A DNA stretch of 64,000 nt from Adiantum capillus-veneris (Eukaryota; Streptophyta; Polypodiopsida; Polypodiales; Pteridaceae), in the NCBI GenBank assembly GCA_014529385.2, contig CM043953.1:84076342-84140341 (forward strand), in the 5' to 3' direction. The stretch's first letter is position 1, and every line of letters begins with the position of its first letter. The notes under the pieces are model-generated. The model saw nothing but the letters and a program-made list of their open reading frames with translations. It made no database searches and had not been told where the DNA came from. Positions 43,401 to 55,950 of the stretch are shown piece after piece. Both the position numbers and the translations under genes were made by a program.

Positions 43401-46400
43401 CTAAATGAGTTATCACAACTAAGATCTACTCGAAAGAGTGCCTCTTTCCACTTTCCATGAAAGTAACTTGCTGACGTAACTCATCAGCCACCAAGTTTAA
43501 GTCCTTGACTTGTTACCTTCTCGTATCAGTAAACAACCCCGCCATAACTAGTGTTCAAGGCTGAGAACTTGAATTATACATGAAGCCCCAACTAGAGCAA
43601 TAAATGCCTACTATATTGAGTTTCTTGGTGCCAACATGCACACTTTGCATATCTTTTAGCACAAGGTTACACTTTGTAATCTACCTATCCCCTTGGATAC
43701 TGACAGCACTGAGGTGTGTTTCCCCAAGGTTTACAAACAGCCTTCCAAAATGACTGGTAAACGGGGATCACAATGTTGTACTATTGTTGGGGAATCAATA
43801 ATGGCATGCATAACCATCTTAGTTATTTGAAAGATCCACAAGCACCCAAACCGAGCCATGACCTCTATTGGTGATTGGTAAAATTCAAAGTAATCTTGTA
43901 GAGATACTGCACATAGAGTACAAAATGATTCATAAGCAATGAATGTGATGAATATGCATGCCTCTCCAAATCAGTCTTTGCTAAACACTAGGGCCCATAA
44001 CACCTAGTGTGCATGCATTTAGAAAAAACAGATCCGAACATGCATATCCATGATCATAGTTGCCAATGCTTATGGCGAATGTGATGCTCCTAGCACACAT
44101 TAAAGAGGAGTGTAAATAGTTCTAAAAAGAAACTAAATACTTTCTACTGCAATCATTTGCAAGCCTTGCTCAAATGTGTGAACAATAATAGAAGGTAAAA
44201 CATTAATCACTTCTAGGTACAAACAATGAAACTTTTTGATTAACAACACATAGCCTTTCCATAAGCGTAAACAACCATCAGTTAATCTTCTTTAGCAGCA
44301 CTTGTACCTTAGCAAGTCATTTTGAGTATTCAAAAATTTTTGACCACTAAAATTTTTCCTAATACATGGTGATGAAAATGGTCTCAAAAACGGATTTGAC
44401 CAGCACCTAGGGACTTTACCTAGAGACGTAATTGATATGACAAGTGCTAGTGTCAGTCCTAGAGACTCATATTCTCCACATGCATGTGGAATATGTCTCA
44501 TGTAAGGATGTTTGAAAAAAAGAACATCCTTCAAGTAAGAGATGTACTTGTGTGTGGAGGTAACTGCAAACACTCTGCGACGTGAATGAGAGGGACCCTC
44601 ATTATCCTTACTCCACACTGGCTAAACCAAAATCCTTGAGTTCCTAAACCATGTTGTATCCCATATGACATCATGTGCCAAATCAAACCCTAGAAGTGGC
44701 TTTAGAATTGGGTAATGCAGAAACTTATTTTGAACTCTACAACTCAAATTTGTTGGCTCTTACATGACCTTCTCATCTCTCTAAAGAGCAAAAAATGAAT
44801 GAGAACATAGAAGTTTATGCATCTACTTGGAAAAGTAGAAAAAACAAAACCAAAAATCAGATGCATACCTTGAGGTTGAACATAGTGTTCACTTATTCAT
44901 AGCAAAAGGCACCTGCCCAAATTTCCCGCCTGTAAAGGTCTAAGTAGTAATGTAATGTATAGTTGCAGATGTATTCTTGGGTTTAAAATTCAAATTGACA
45001 AACCCCTTGGTTAGACTTTTGTAGGGAAACTACTCCACTAGCAGCCGGCCCATGGCCTCTATTTGTGAACCCCCTTGAGTTTGCCCTCGTTACTTCAGAA
45101 ACTTAAAATTTTCCACTACCCTTTGGTAGTTGATGAACTTCTTTCCTTGAAAGTGCAAGTGTGAAGGTTCCAAGAATTGACCATCAATACTTAATAAGTG
45201 ATTTAGTAATCACGAGCTAGTTCTTACTCCAAAACTATACTTGTATAGACACTCTTAGTACTATAGATCAAACTAGAATCGTATTCACAACTGGATCTTC
45301 TCTAGACCCGAAAATCCATAATCTCGCATTTTTGTGAACAACCGTGCTATCTAAAATGCTTGCTTCATCTATACATCTTTGTAGAAATAAGCATTTACGA
45401 GTTTGATACTTTCAAAACTCAACTTGATCTTCACAGTCAAAGTGTGTAGTGCTAAAATAACACCCGAAAGATTAGTAATGGAAAGACTCTTGCTTTGTTC
45501 ATTAAAATAGATGGGTACTCAATTAAATAGAATTGTTTGATCTTGAACGCTTTGTACTCCCTTCTCCTACTCGGCCTTGGAACAACCCACTCTCCCTCTC
45601 CTTTGCAAGGTTTCTCTCTCTCTTTTGAATCTCCAAAGTCTCTCTCTTTTGATAGCATGTAGAGAGTTTCTCTCTCTGCTCTCTTTCTCTCTCTCTCTCC
45701 CCCCAAAAGCAAAAGAGGAGTCTCCATCCTCTGTTCCTTGTACTCTTTCATTACGGTTTTAAGAATGCAAACACAACTTGGAGATAAAGAAGAAGCTCAA
45801 GGCACACAATAGAGAATGTATTTCTTAGTGTGCATATACAAAAAATGATAGCCCTAGAATTATGAGCATATATACAAAGCATGGAAAAAAACCTCCTAGT
45901 GAGGGAAAAAAGTACTCGACAGTGCTAAGTGCTCAAACACTTCACTATCATATACATGGTAATAATTATATACGACTCATTCACTTTGTAACTGTGTAAG
46001 AAAAGAAGAGATGGTGAATGGTTTCTGAACTAGAGACCTCTAGATGGGGGATCTTTGTCTTTCCCTATTCAAATTTTCATTTAAGATTAAACACAAAATA
46101 GTTGCTTCCATGGGGATATCCTCCAAAGTAATCACTTATTTGAAGCTTCTTATAGCACGTCTATTCAAGATCTGATTATCAATATTACCCTAGTTACATA
46201 TATTTCAATTGTAGGTGTCTTTCAAGTATGTGATAACGAATTTCAAGAATAAGTTTTAAACCATAGTGTAAAGTTTAATTTTGCATTCTTTATTAGACAA
46301 ACAATTTTTTGTCTTTAATCAAGATCTTTGAGAGCTATCAATTTGTCCAAGTAGTGGTATTACCTAGGTGGTGGGTTTTCAAGCTAGGCCATCTTCCCCT

Positions 46401-46480
46401 TGCAATGCAACCATCCACACCTTCTCCACTGGATCAAGGAGGTTTCATAAACTATGCATTCAGACGTAGTGATACTGAAA
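43401..46480. other. Long gene-free stretch
   Basis: AT-rich intergenic sequence without long open frames. A CT-rich low-complexity region covers 45,580-45,700; the antisense 99-codon frame there is translated simple repeat. About 46,385-46,480 belongs to the repeat shared with 22,025-22,150. No promoter or RNA gene recognised. Confidence 0.5.
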
Positions 46481-46488
46481 TGTAGTCT

Positions 46489-47480
46489 CTATACACCTAT
46501 AACCAATTGTACTCTAGTCAACCTCATGTAGGTTTGCTCTTCTTCATTGACATCATTCTCATTCTCTTTGTCAAGCGGTCTTGCTGGAAGTTCTTCACCT
46601 TTTATGTCTGCCTTATCATCATCATTGTGTTTGTCCATAGTGGTTCCTATGTTTGCTGCATCATCTAGTATACATCTTGGTCTTGGAGTGACTTGTATGA
46701 AAAACCAAAACCTTTGTTCGTAAATACTTGGAAGATAGATCACTTTGTCACAACTTTCTGAAGAGATGTAGATATCGTTTGTGCCCATATGGAATCTCGT
46801 ACAGTCCACCATGTAGATACCGCTTGCATGTCTAAAAATGCATGCAAACCATTTCACATCGAACACATACTTTTGAAAAGCTCAAAATCTACTCGATATA
46901 TTCTTTGGATAACTCCACAATATCTATTTCCATATCATTTGGAGTTTGTGCATCAAAATTGCCCATCACTCCACTATCATTTGTCATTCATTTTCTCTCT
47001 ACATTAATAGTTCAAAAGTGCCTTCCTTCATGCCACATCGAGTTGAACATCGTTGCCTGTTGAGAGTAGAACAAGTTTGAGTATAGGTAGATACATACTA
47101 ATACTTTATATTGTGCATAATGAATTTGATTAGAAATTACCTTTGGTAGACAAGCTCGCGCATACTCCCACTCCTCATCGCCAACATGCTCACCATCAGC
47201 TTCAGCTTTAGTCATTTGTTCATGCAACCAACTGGGTCTTATAAGTTTTGGAAACATGGCAAGGTAGGATGGGTAAACCACATTGCAATTTCTTCTGCGA
47301 GAGTGTATTTCCCCATACGCTTCTCCATCTTCTTCATGCTTTATTTTCAATTCTGTATATAGATCTACCCACTTTTGCATCTTTGGTGCATTAAGGTCAA
47401 GGTAGTTGTTTATTGCATCACATATGTGCCTTTCCATGAGCTTTATCTTCTCATTCCCATTCGGCATATGAAAGTGCATC
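46489..47480 (-). pseudogene. CACTA 2: DUF4216 and downstream part
   Basis: From 47,479: MHFHMPNGNEKIKLMERHIC and VVYPSYLAMFPKL, the linker after DUF4218. An interrupted stretch follows. From 46,866 comes FDVKWFACIFRHASGIYMVD with KVIYLPSIYEQRFWFFIQVT, the DUF4216 domain, then an acidic tail (DKHNDDDKADIKGEELP). Same strand and order as CACTA 1, in diverged sequence. The right half of the tail overlaps the dispersed repeat shared with 22,025. Confidence 0.7.
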
Positions 47481-47524
47481 CTTGGATCTTCTTTATCAGT
47501 CCATAAACGTGGTACTGCTTCATC

Positions 47525-48112
47525 CTATATCCAGGTACTCAGAGATGTACACAAATGACTCTTGAACAATCCATCCTTTGGCCATGCTAGCCTTTGTTGT
47601 GAACGTAGCCTCACGACGTTCTTAAGTGTCTTAAGAAAACGCTCAAGGAAGAACATCCAATGGGAATGTACCACTCTACAAATCTCTACCTCATCCACAA
47701 GATGCAATATAAGATGGAGTTGGCTCACTAGTATGGACCTGGGAAAGCTCTCTTCAACAAGAACAACCGCTTCTTTGGGTAACAATCTTGCAGTTGGTAT
47801 GGATGTGACTTCAATCTCCTTAGAGCTCACCCACCTGACAAGTTCTCGTATCTTATATATAGCATCACGTACTTTCTTGCTTCCACATCCACTGATGCTC
47901 AATGGTAAGATGAACTGCATAGTGTTTTCAAAAGTAATAACATTAGAGTAGCATTCAAGTAAGATAAAACATAAAGGGTGGATAATCACCTGGAGCATCT
48001 TGTGCCAATCGCGGGATTTCAACCCATGTAATAGGGGTCCATCACCTTTCTCTGTCTTCGAGAATGCTCCCTTTAGATCACATGTAACCTGTAGGTGTTC
48101 TGATGGAATCAA
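47525..48112 (-). pseudogene. CACTA 2: DUF4218 region
   Basis: A 195-codon open frame. HGLKSRDWHKMLQVIIHPL, then CQ/SQLHLILHLVDEVEICRVV and HWMFFLERFLKTLKNVVRLR match the DUF4218 pattern (GLKSHDCH; HLVDEV; W..PFER..KTLK). The best-preserved part of this element. Confidence 0.85.
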
Positions 48113-48775
48113 TAACTTCTTTTACTTTGATTTGGTCAGTGTTTGATAGGATCCATGGTGCCTTTAGAAGATGATACTTCCCATTGTCTTCCATCATCAG
48201 CATTGCTGATGCTGGCAGTCTGTGTTGATGTTTCATGTCCTCCCTAAATCCAATACTATCACCCTTGCCCATGATGTGCTCCAGATCATGTGGCCTACGT
48301 TTTTGAATATGTGCATTGGATCTAGAAAATGTTAGACCTTCAAGTCGGTCCGGTAAGGCAAGTCAAAAAACACAGAACATCGTCTCATACCCTTGGGTGC
48401 CTGTTGAGGAAGGGGGTCCATTGAGCAATGCCTATCCCATGCTCTTTTCTGATCTCTCATTGTCCATCTATATGGGGACTTTCCATTCGAAGCTTCTTTT
48501 TAGGTTTCATGTGTTGGTGGTAGAAAACGATGACTATTAGGATAAATGACTTTTTGAGGTGTATGGACGCTCTCTGACGAGAGGGGAACCACAAATAGGG
48601 CACATTGCATGTCCCGATGTAGAAAAACCTGTTGGTAGTACATTTATATTCATAATTAGTATGGTTACTTTGGTAGACAATAACCAATAATAAAATGGCG
48701 CTACATGTATGGTTACTTGTGACCTCTCCAAGACCCAAAAAGTCATGCATAGTCCACATAAGCATGCCATAAGTA
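48113..48775 (-). pseudogene. CACTA 2: tnp2 C-terminal half
   Basis: From 48,775: HTYGMLMWTMHDFLGLGEVT, then HAMCPICGSPLVRER, a broken stretch, then DMKHQHRLPASAMLMM and APWILSNTDQIKVKEVIDSI leading into DUF4218. This is the second half of Tnp2. Its upstream part is cut off exactly where the gypsy LTR begins (48,785) and resumes beyond that element at 57,049-57,115. Confidence 0.8.
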
Positions 48776-48784
48776 TGTGTTTGA

Positions 48785-49991
48785 TGCTCTCGGAGTGTAC
48801 GTCACTCCGGGGTTGATCGGGAAAGCACCGGGCTTCTGACTGTAGACGGAGAAGTATCTAGCTGCAAACCAAGGGAAACTAGTGTGATTTGGGGCCAATT
48901 TAGTGTCAATAAGATGATATAGAGGTGTTTTGAGAGAATTGCAACAGAATTTATAGATCAAAACAAAGTCAATGGCTAAAATCCACTTAGAATAGATATA
49001 AACACTTGATCAAAGTTGGCAATCAAAAGATGTTTCCGTTAATCAGATATCTGGAACCATGATACAAAACGGTTGCTTACTCTAGCGTAGGTATGCTGGT
49101 CGCTTTGAAATCCCCCAATCAGATAATCCAAACCCGTTGGAAAAAAATCTATAGTCTGCCAAGCTAAACTTAGATCCCCTAAGTCATGCTCATACACTTC
49201 TTCCTCTTTGATTGTTTTGTCTCCTCCAAAAAATCTCTCCTCCATTCCCCTGGAACTTTTCGACCACCTATTTTTATGGATTTTGTAATCCTCGCTTTTA
49301 CCTATTTTTCATCCCCTAGATGCTATTATTAGATTTCCTTAAGCTTCACGGCTCAATACTTGAATAGTGATACTGGTCTCACTTGTAATGGTTTCACTGG
49401 CTTTGGACAATAGCTCTCAAGACACTAGCACTCAACACAGGCCTCGTTGGAACTAGTGTAGCCGGTACTGGTAACACTAGAAAATGCCCTCACTGGTGAT
49501 CAAGAACGAGCTCGTTAGCTCAGCCGCATCCAACGGTCTCATTGGTACAAGCGTAGCTGTACTGCTATACTCACGGCTGTCCCGGCACAAATCTCTCAAG
49601 ATATTGGCTCTTCAGACATTGATAATGACTCCGGACATTGGAACTTGACACTGACACTGACGCTCAAAACACTGGACACTCACTCTCGAGATACTGACAC
49701 TGACGCTCGAGATACTAAAACTCACCACAGGCCTCGCTGGAACTGGCATAGCCGGTACTAGTAACACTGGTAATGGCTTCACTGGTGATCCGGAACAAGC
49801 CCGTTAGCTTAGCCACGACCACTAGTCTCACTAGTGACCGAGCATGAGCCCATGAGCTCGGCCGTGCCCACTGGTCTCACTAGTATTGGTGCAACTGGTA
49901 CTGGTAACATTGTCCATAACTTTGGAAAAACCTCGAATATGTATGCTAATTTGCATCTTCCCCCCCCCTGTGCCCGCAAAGTGGCATGACA
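48785..49991 (-). repeat. 3' LTR of inserted gypsy element
   Basis: About 1.2 kb. Contains repeated CACTGGTACTGGTAACACTGG-like words and a short GACACTGACGCTC tandem array (49,650-49,720). The preceding purine tract on the minus strand is AGAGGGGGTGGA (about 49,992-50,003). Confidence 0.85.
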
Positions 49992-50093
49992 TCCACCCCC
50001 TCTGAACTTGCACATCCTTTGGTATATGCCAAGCTTTAGAAGGTCATCCAAGGCAAAATTATCTTCAAAGACACACCTTCATCATTTAATTCT

Positions 50094-51276
50094 CTATCTC
50101 CGACACATGAAATCTCCATCTCCAATTTGAAGATCTGCATCCCCTGTCTTATTATATATTTTGACAGATTTTCCCACAATAATAACCGTTAACTCTATAC
50201 CGTTCATTTCACATAACTTGTAAGTAGCATTAGGAAAAGCATGCTTGACCACATAGGGACCAAACCATCGCTTAACCATTTTGTGCACAGTTGTGTACTG
50301 ATTATCTATACTGCTATCATAAATAAGAGCATAGTCCCCTTCTTGAATGGCTCTCGGTCTTAGCCTGTGTCGTTTGTCAAAAGCATCCTTGTTCTTTAAA
50401 TGAGCATCTCTCAGTTTTTCCCTTGCAGTCTCCACATCCTCATTCCTCCTTTCCAGTTGTTGAATCCTCAAAGCAAGTAGATCTTCTCTACTCATTTGCG
50501 TATCCCAAGGAAATATACTCCATGTAACTATTGTCTCCTCAAGAGGAATAGCAGGTTTTTGGCCCTACATAAACTCTAACGGCATGAACCCTGTAACAGT
50601 AATGTGTGTGGTATGGTCAGTCCATAAAGCATAGGGTAGTAGTTGAGGATAATCTCTAGTATTTCCTTTGCATGCTTTAGCCAATGCCTTAATAATGGAG
50701 GGATGTCCCCTCTCATTTTAACCATTCCCTTTCATGCCTTAGTGAGAGATAACTTAATACCTAGATGAGCAAAGAATTCTCTGGCCTCATCAGCATCAAG
50801 TTCTCCTCTATCCGTAATATTTTTTCCAGCACAACCATATCTGTATATTACATCTTCAAGTAAAAACTTGCATACCACACTTGTAGTTTTGATTCGCAAA
50901 GCCCTTCCTTCAACCTGGTTTGTCAAATCTTCCCTAGCAAGAACAATATACCTCATTTGCCATAATTTTGTAGGCATTGTAATCAAATCGACTACCCATT
51001 TGAAATGCATACTCACTAGATACGTTGGATGTAACCCATCACGGTCCTTTACATTTGAGTACATTTGACACACATTACAGGTTTCAACAATTTTACCACA
51101 TCTTTATACATTCCCTTCCACCAATATCGATCTTTGATTTTAGCAAAAGTGGTCCAAACTCCCTTGTGACTTGCCCATAATGACTCATGGAATTCCTTAA
51201 GTACTTGAAGTTGTATTACCCTATCACACAAACCACTTGTTGAGGGGTTCCTCTTTGTTTCTTTGGATGCTTCCAT
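50094..51276 (-). pseudogene. Integrase region of inserted gypsy element
   Basis: HHCC finger (HESLWASHKGVWTTFAKIKD, CVKCTQM), core with WVVDLITMP (first D), a decayed middle, and a C-terminal GPF module (VKRWFGPYVVKHAFPNATYK). Split over three frames with stops near 50,490-50,730. Element-type integrase, non-functional. Confidence 0.85.
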
Positions 51277-53159
51277 AAAAGCCCATCTTGTAAGAAATGC
51301 CCATAAGCCTTCTTACGGATTCGCTTAAACTCTTGATCGGTTGAACCATCCTGCTTCTTTAATGTACTCAAGTATTTCACAACCAGCAACCATTCACCTT
51401 CATATTTATCTTTAAAAAAAGATTGTAATGCAAAAACCATGCTGTGACATTCTACATGCATTTTTGAAGAGGTAAAAAACCTCAAGCCCAAGTCTTCATC
51501 TTCTGAAACCATTGTTTCTTCATCATCAAATCTGGTGCTGGACAACATATCAGCTACTAGATTATCCTTACCTACAATGTGATGAAATTCAGGATTTAAT
51601 GACTTTATATATGCAATTTAGCGTATCATAGCTATATCTGGTGTAGAACAACTTGTGATCATCCCAAGTAATGGCAAGCAATCTGTCTCCACTATTACAG
51701 GAGCACCAATAAAGTAATCCTTGTCACAGCTTAGGGCAGTTGCTATGCCCCAAATTTCCCTTTTTACTTGTGGATATACTCTCTACCGAGCACTTAACAC
51801 TTTGGCACCAAATTTGATAGCATACCTTTTCCCATCCTCGTCATCTTGTCCAATAGTCCACCCAATACCTGTGGGACTCGTGTCAACCATCACAATGATT
51901 GTCTTTTTACTTTTGTAGCATGCTTTCCTTAATGTAGGAGCCTCTTGTAACATATTCTTCAATTTCAGGTAGCCTTCAAGTGTTCTTCTTTCCAAAAAAA
52001 AATTTGTCCCTTTCTGAGCAATTGGTATAACACCTCAGCAACATGTGAAAAATGGGGTAACCATATCAAGTAGAAAACACATGCACCTAAAAACCTTTGC
52101 ACTTATATAATTGAATTGCATGTCTCTTTCATCTTTTGAATAGAATCCACTTTGACAGGGCTAGGTATTCTACTAGATGGTTCGCACAAGAAGCCACAAC
52201 CAAGACTTCTTTTACCCCAAACATAGACTTTTGGCCTGAGAGTGTAAGGTTGATCTATTCAAGCCTTGATAATATCCTCTCACAATCAACAATATGGTTA
52301 GCCACAAAGTCTCTGCACCCCCTCTTATCTTTGGCTTCATCTTTTTCACCCTCTTCACACCCTTTTATCGGCACATCGTCAATAAAAGTCATGGTAACTT
52401 GAGGAATAAAACCCGCAACACTTTTTCATCCCATTCATCATGTGAGCAACTGAATTGGTTGCATCCTGTGGCAAAGTACACATTCTTACTGATCCCAAAG
52501 GAGTACGCATGGTTTTTTGATCCCTACTTTCCATAGCTAGTTGCAGTTGATCATAGCTTGAATACAAGACCCCCATAGAATAGATAGCTCTACCTGCAAA
52601 GGCCTCCAAAAATTCATCAACCATTGGAGCTGTTCTCACATTTTTGATAGTTACCTTGTTTACCGGCTACATATCCTGTATGAACCTCAATGTACCATTC
52701 TTCTTGGGAACTGTAAACCACCTGTTAGAGTAGGAGCACAAGAGGGCTCCAAAAAGCCCATCTTAATCTTCTCATTCAGCAAAACAACCAACTTAGGAAG
52801 ATGAGCCTTTGGAACAAGAATAGGCCATAAATTACAAGGCAAGTGCGGAACAGTAAATATACCATGGGAGCTACAACAGTAGGATCAACACAACCAATCT
52901 CACTTGGTTGGAAAGAAAAAGCCTTCCCATGCTTCTTTAACATTTCTCGAAGACATTCTATCTCTTCTTGATTTAGAAAATTTACCTCACCAATCTTTAA
53001 CTCCTGTAGAGTTTCTTCAGTAAATGAGTGCCCAATTTTACATGGATCTTGGAGGATAGGTTGCTGAGATGCTTTCTCCATAAATGTATCACTCTCTTTT
53101 GGCAAAGGAATGGCCACTCGTCTGACCTTCTTTGCCACTATTTTGTATTTTTTATTCAC
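51277..53159 (-). pseudogene. RT and RNase H region of inserted gypsy element
   Basis: From 53,159: KHGKAFSFQPSEIGCVDPTV (RT entry). 52,730-52,400: WFTVPKKNGTLRFIQDM, YSMGVLYSSYDQLQLAMESR, MRTPLGSVRMCTLPQDATNS. FIDD box near 52,372-52,386, RT thumb, then RNase H (VMVDTSPTGIGWTIGQ; DNLVADMLSSTRF). Where RT normally has a catalytic Asp (IYSxxDLxSGYxQ) this copy reads GVL. Frameshifts and stops throughout. The sequence style differs from the chromovirus at 1-3435, marking a separate lineage. Confidence 0.85.
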
Positions 53160-53502
53160 TTGGATCCCTCTTGCATCTAGCGTTTCTTTGAATCACAAAA
53201 TAAAATCATACATGTTAAGAGAGTTTACCTTAACCATATTCATCCCAGCTTGATCATTAGATTGTATGACTATATCCAATTCTCCCATTGTTTCCACAAA
53301 TGCGTATTCTTCAAAAACACATGAAACTACTTCATTTGGGTATTGAAAACATGTTTCCTTTCCCATTTGCGCAAATCATTGAACTTCCTATAAAATACCG
53401 AACCCTCTGAAGTCAATCTCAGAAATCTTGAAGAAAAAGTCTCTTTGTAAACATCCGCTGTCAGTGAGAACGTTTCCTCCCAAACACCATCGTAGTCTCG
53501 CT

Positions 53503-54365
53503 TTACAATGGCACTTGGAAAAAATCATGAAAACCCCTGTTCTCTTTGAATTCTTTTGTCAACTTTGGTAATGGATGGTCTCTTAAGGTATCCCTGTTCC
53601 TAGCATGATCCACACAAATAGTTCGAAAATTGAACTTCTTTCTTACCATCACGACTTCTGATTCTAGCATGGATCCATCATCCAAAACCGTGGTCTCCAT
53701 CCTCACCGGCATCACCGCCGTAATGTAAGGCTGCCCTAAGATGACTGGATAAGTAGAGTGATCCTGTATGAAAAAAGTTTGTTCATCACTTATATCCCCT
53801 ATGGTTATTTTAACATTAGGAAATGCACCATCCAAATCCCCTGATTGTGCATTAGCAGCTCGCATACACCACCCATGTTCCACATCAACAGGACACTTTT
53901 CTTTCAAGAATAAGCTCTTTGACATAAGGTTAACTTCTGACCCATGATCTACCAATGCAACAAGCAGCTCCTTGGAATCACCTACCTTTACCAAAGTTTC
54001 AGTAGTAATCCTAGCCCAATGATTCCATGTAAAGTGGTTGCGAGGTATATCTTCTCCATACCCATCCTCATGCAATCTGACATGCTTTACTCGTCTTGGA
54101 AGCTCATCGTTATTGATTATGCTTCCCCATTCACCTTCAGCTAGTTTTTCTTCATTAACACTAGCCATAATAGCTTCAATTTGTTCATAAATGCTCTGCA
54201 CCCCCTGTGTCCTGGTTGGGTCATTTTCATACCCATACAATATTTGTGCTTACTCTTCATGAGATCAATAATATCGTCATGAAATTCCCGCTTTGCAATA
54301 CCTAGGATTTCACCTAGGGTAAACTCCACCCTACGATTCAAAATGCGTTCAAGTACTTTCCTCAC
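53503..54365 (-). pseudogene. Aspartic protease region of inserted gypsy element
   Basis: 54,240-53,503 is open for 245 codons. LLVALVDHGSEVNLMSKSLF contains the DHGS active-site variant of DS/TGS, followed by the second strand and VILGQPYI, typical of retrotransposon proteases. The preceding segment 54,365-54,141 (LERILNRRVEFTLGEILGI) is the gag-protease linker in another frame. Confidence 0.8.
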
Positions 54366-54486
54366 ATCAGTAGCTTATTCAATATCAGATCTCAGCTTAT
54401 ATGAAGGACCTCCTAGTTTCCCCACCTTTTTCTCCTTCTCGGCCTCATCCATAGAGATGTTAGGCGGGGTATGAGGCGCTCTTGAG

Positions 54487-55832
54487 TTAGACTCCTTTCC
54501 CTTTGGTACCTCTGATCTTATCATTCTCTTTGAAGTCCCACCAGAATCCTGTTCCCTCTTTCGCTTTCTCTTCTACAAAAGCCTTGTTGTTTTGAGATTT
54601 AGCTATGTATGCATATGCTAAGAGGGAATCTACAGGGTCTTCCCACCCACTAGTCTTCCTAATACAATTTCCCACTTGACACAACTGTTGATACACAAAT
54701 TTTTCCTTTTTTGTTGTTGTCATAGCATACGGCCATAAGGTCCCATTCTTGCTAGAACCTTCAATTGGCTTTCCATGCTCTTTGTTCTCAATTTTCACAC
54801 CGTAAGTCAGTGCTTGAGCTACACTCACATGGTATTCTTGCAACATCTCTTCCATGATTTTCTTCATACCACCTTTTCCATATATGGTCTTTAGAGGCAA
54901 CCCTATTTCCCACAAGTGTATCGATCCATCCTTCCAAAAAACTACATCTTTACGCTTGGCTTTGGAAAACTCCTCCCACTCATTCCTGACATGGTCAATA
55001 CTGTCACACCACATACAATATTGACTCCCACTTTCTCTCTTTGGACCACCTTGTCTTGACCGGGAGGTTGAACTATTGTCTTCAAGCTTTGCAGCTTTCA
55101 AAATGATGTTCAATTCCTGGATCCCCTTCACAAGCTCATCCATGAACGACTCCTCTACCTTTGGAATCTTATCCTTCATTGGCACAAGAATCTCTTCTTC
55201 CTTTTCTCCCATATCTGCATTCATTTGAACTAACTTATCCAGTCTTTTTTGTCGTTTTACCACCATATTGACTGCTTCAATCACTTCTTTCCAATCTGAT
55301 TTCAGTCCCAGCTCCCCTGTGGGATCCTCAAGGTGATCCACTAAGTTTTTTTGCAATTTTGCATTTGCAGCCTGTACAAACAGTTCTACATTCTCTGAAT
55401 TAAGAGCAGCCCCTTCAGTTGCAGACAATTGGGAAAATCTTTTTTTCACAATTCAGGAGCAAATAGCCCCTTTTTATGCTGCTGCACCCACTTCAAAAAA
55501 CTCTTCTTTGTAACATGCTCCTTATCCTCAAGAAAATATTCATCCTTGAGAGCTTGTTTGAACTTTGCCCACGTAGCACCATGTGCAGTTCTCAATTCTT
55601 CAATCCATACACGTAATTTAGGCACGACAACAAGTACAAAATTCTCCACTGCAGCATGCTCCTCTGCTCCTTTGTCTTCCATAACTTGCTCATAATCTTT
55701 ACAAAATTTTAAAATGTCATGACCATGACCTTCAAAGCATCCCAATTCATCTGTCACTGCTTGTCTGGCTTCACGAATCCGAGCTTCCATTTCTCTGTCC
55801 GAACTTTGAGTTATCATCTGCTGATGGTGCAA
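54487..55832 (-). pseudogene. Gag region of inserted gypsy element
   Basis: 55,832-55,446 carries the capsid-type segment (CKDYEQVMEDKGAEEHAAVE, ATWAKFKQALKDEYFLED). 55,449-54,487 in a shifted frame has a long helix-rich region and a zinc-knuckle relic CMWCDSIDHVRNEW, in which the last Cys of CX2CX4HX4C is Trp. Gag coats the element RNA; this copy is broken by a frameshift near 55,447. Confidence 0.75.
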
Positions 55833-55950
55833 ATGCTATTGATGCATAAGTGTAGAAAATTGCTGCATTAACTACTGCTTACCATTATCTTGGCCTACCA
55901 ACATCACCACTTCCGTCTACCCGATCAGTTTCATGTCAGGTTCAACAAAT

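Noticed and set aside
45452-45751. 99-codon minus-strand frame rich in Glu/Arg
   Set aside because: Antisense of a CT-rich low-complexity tract.
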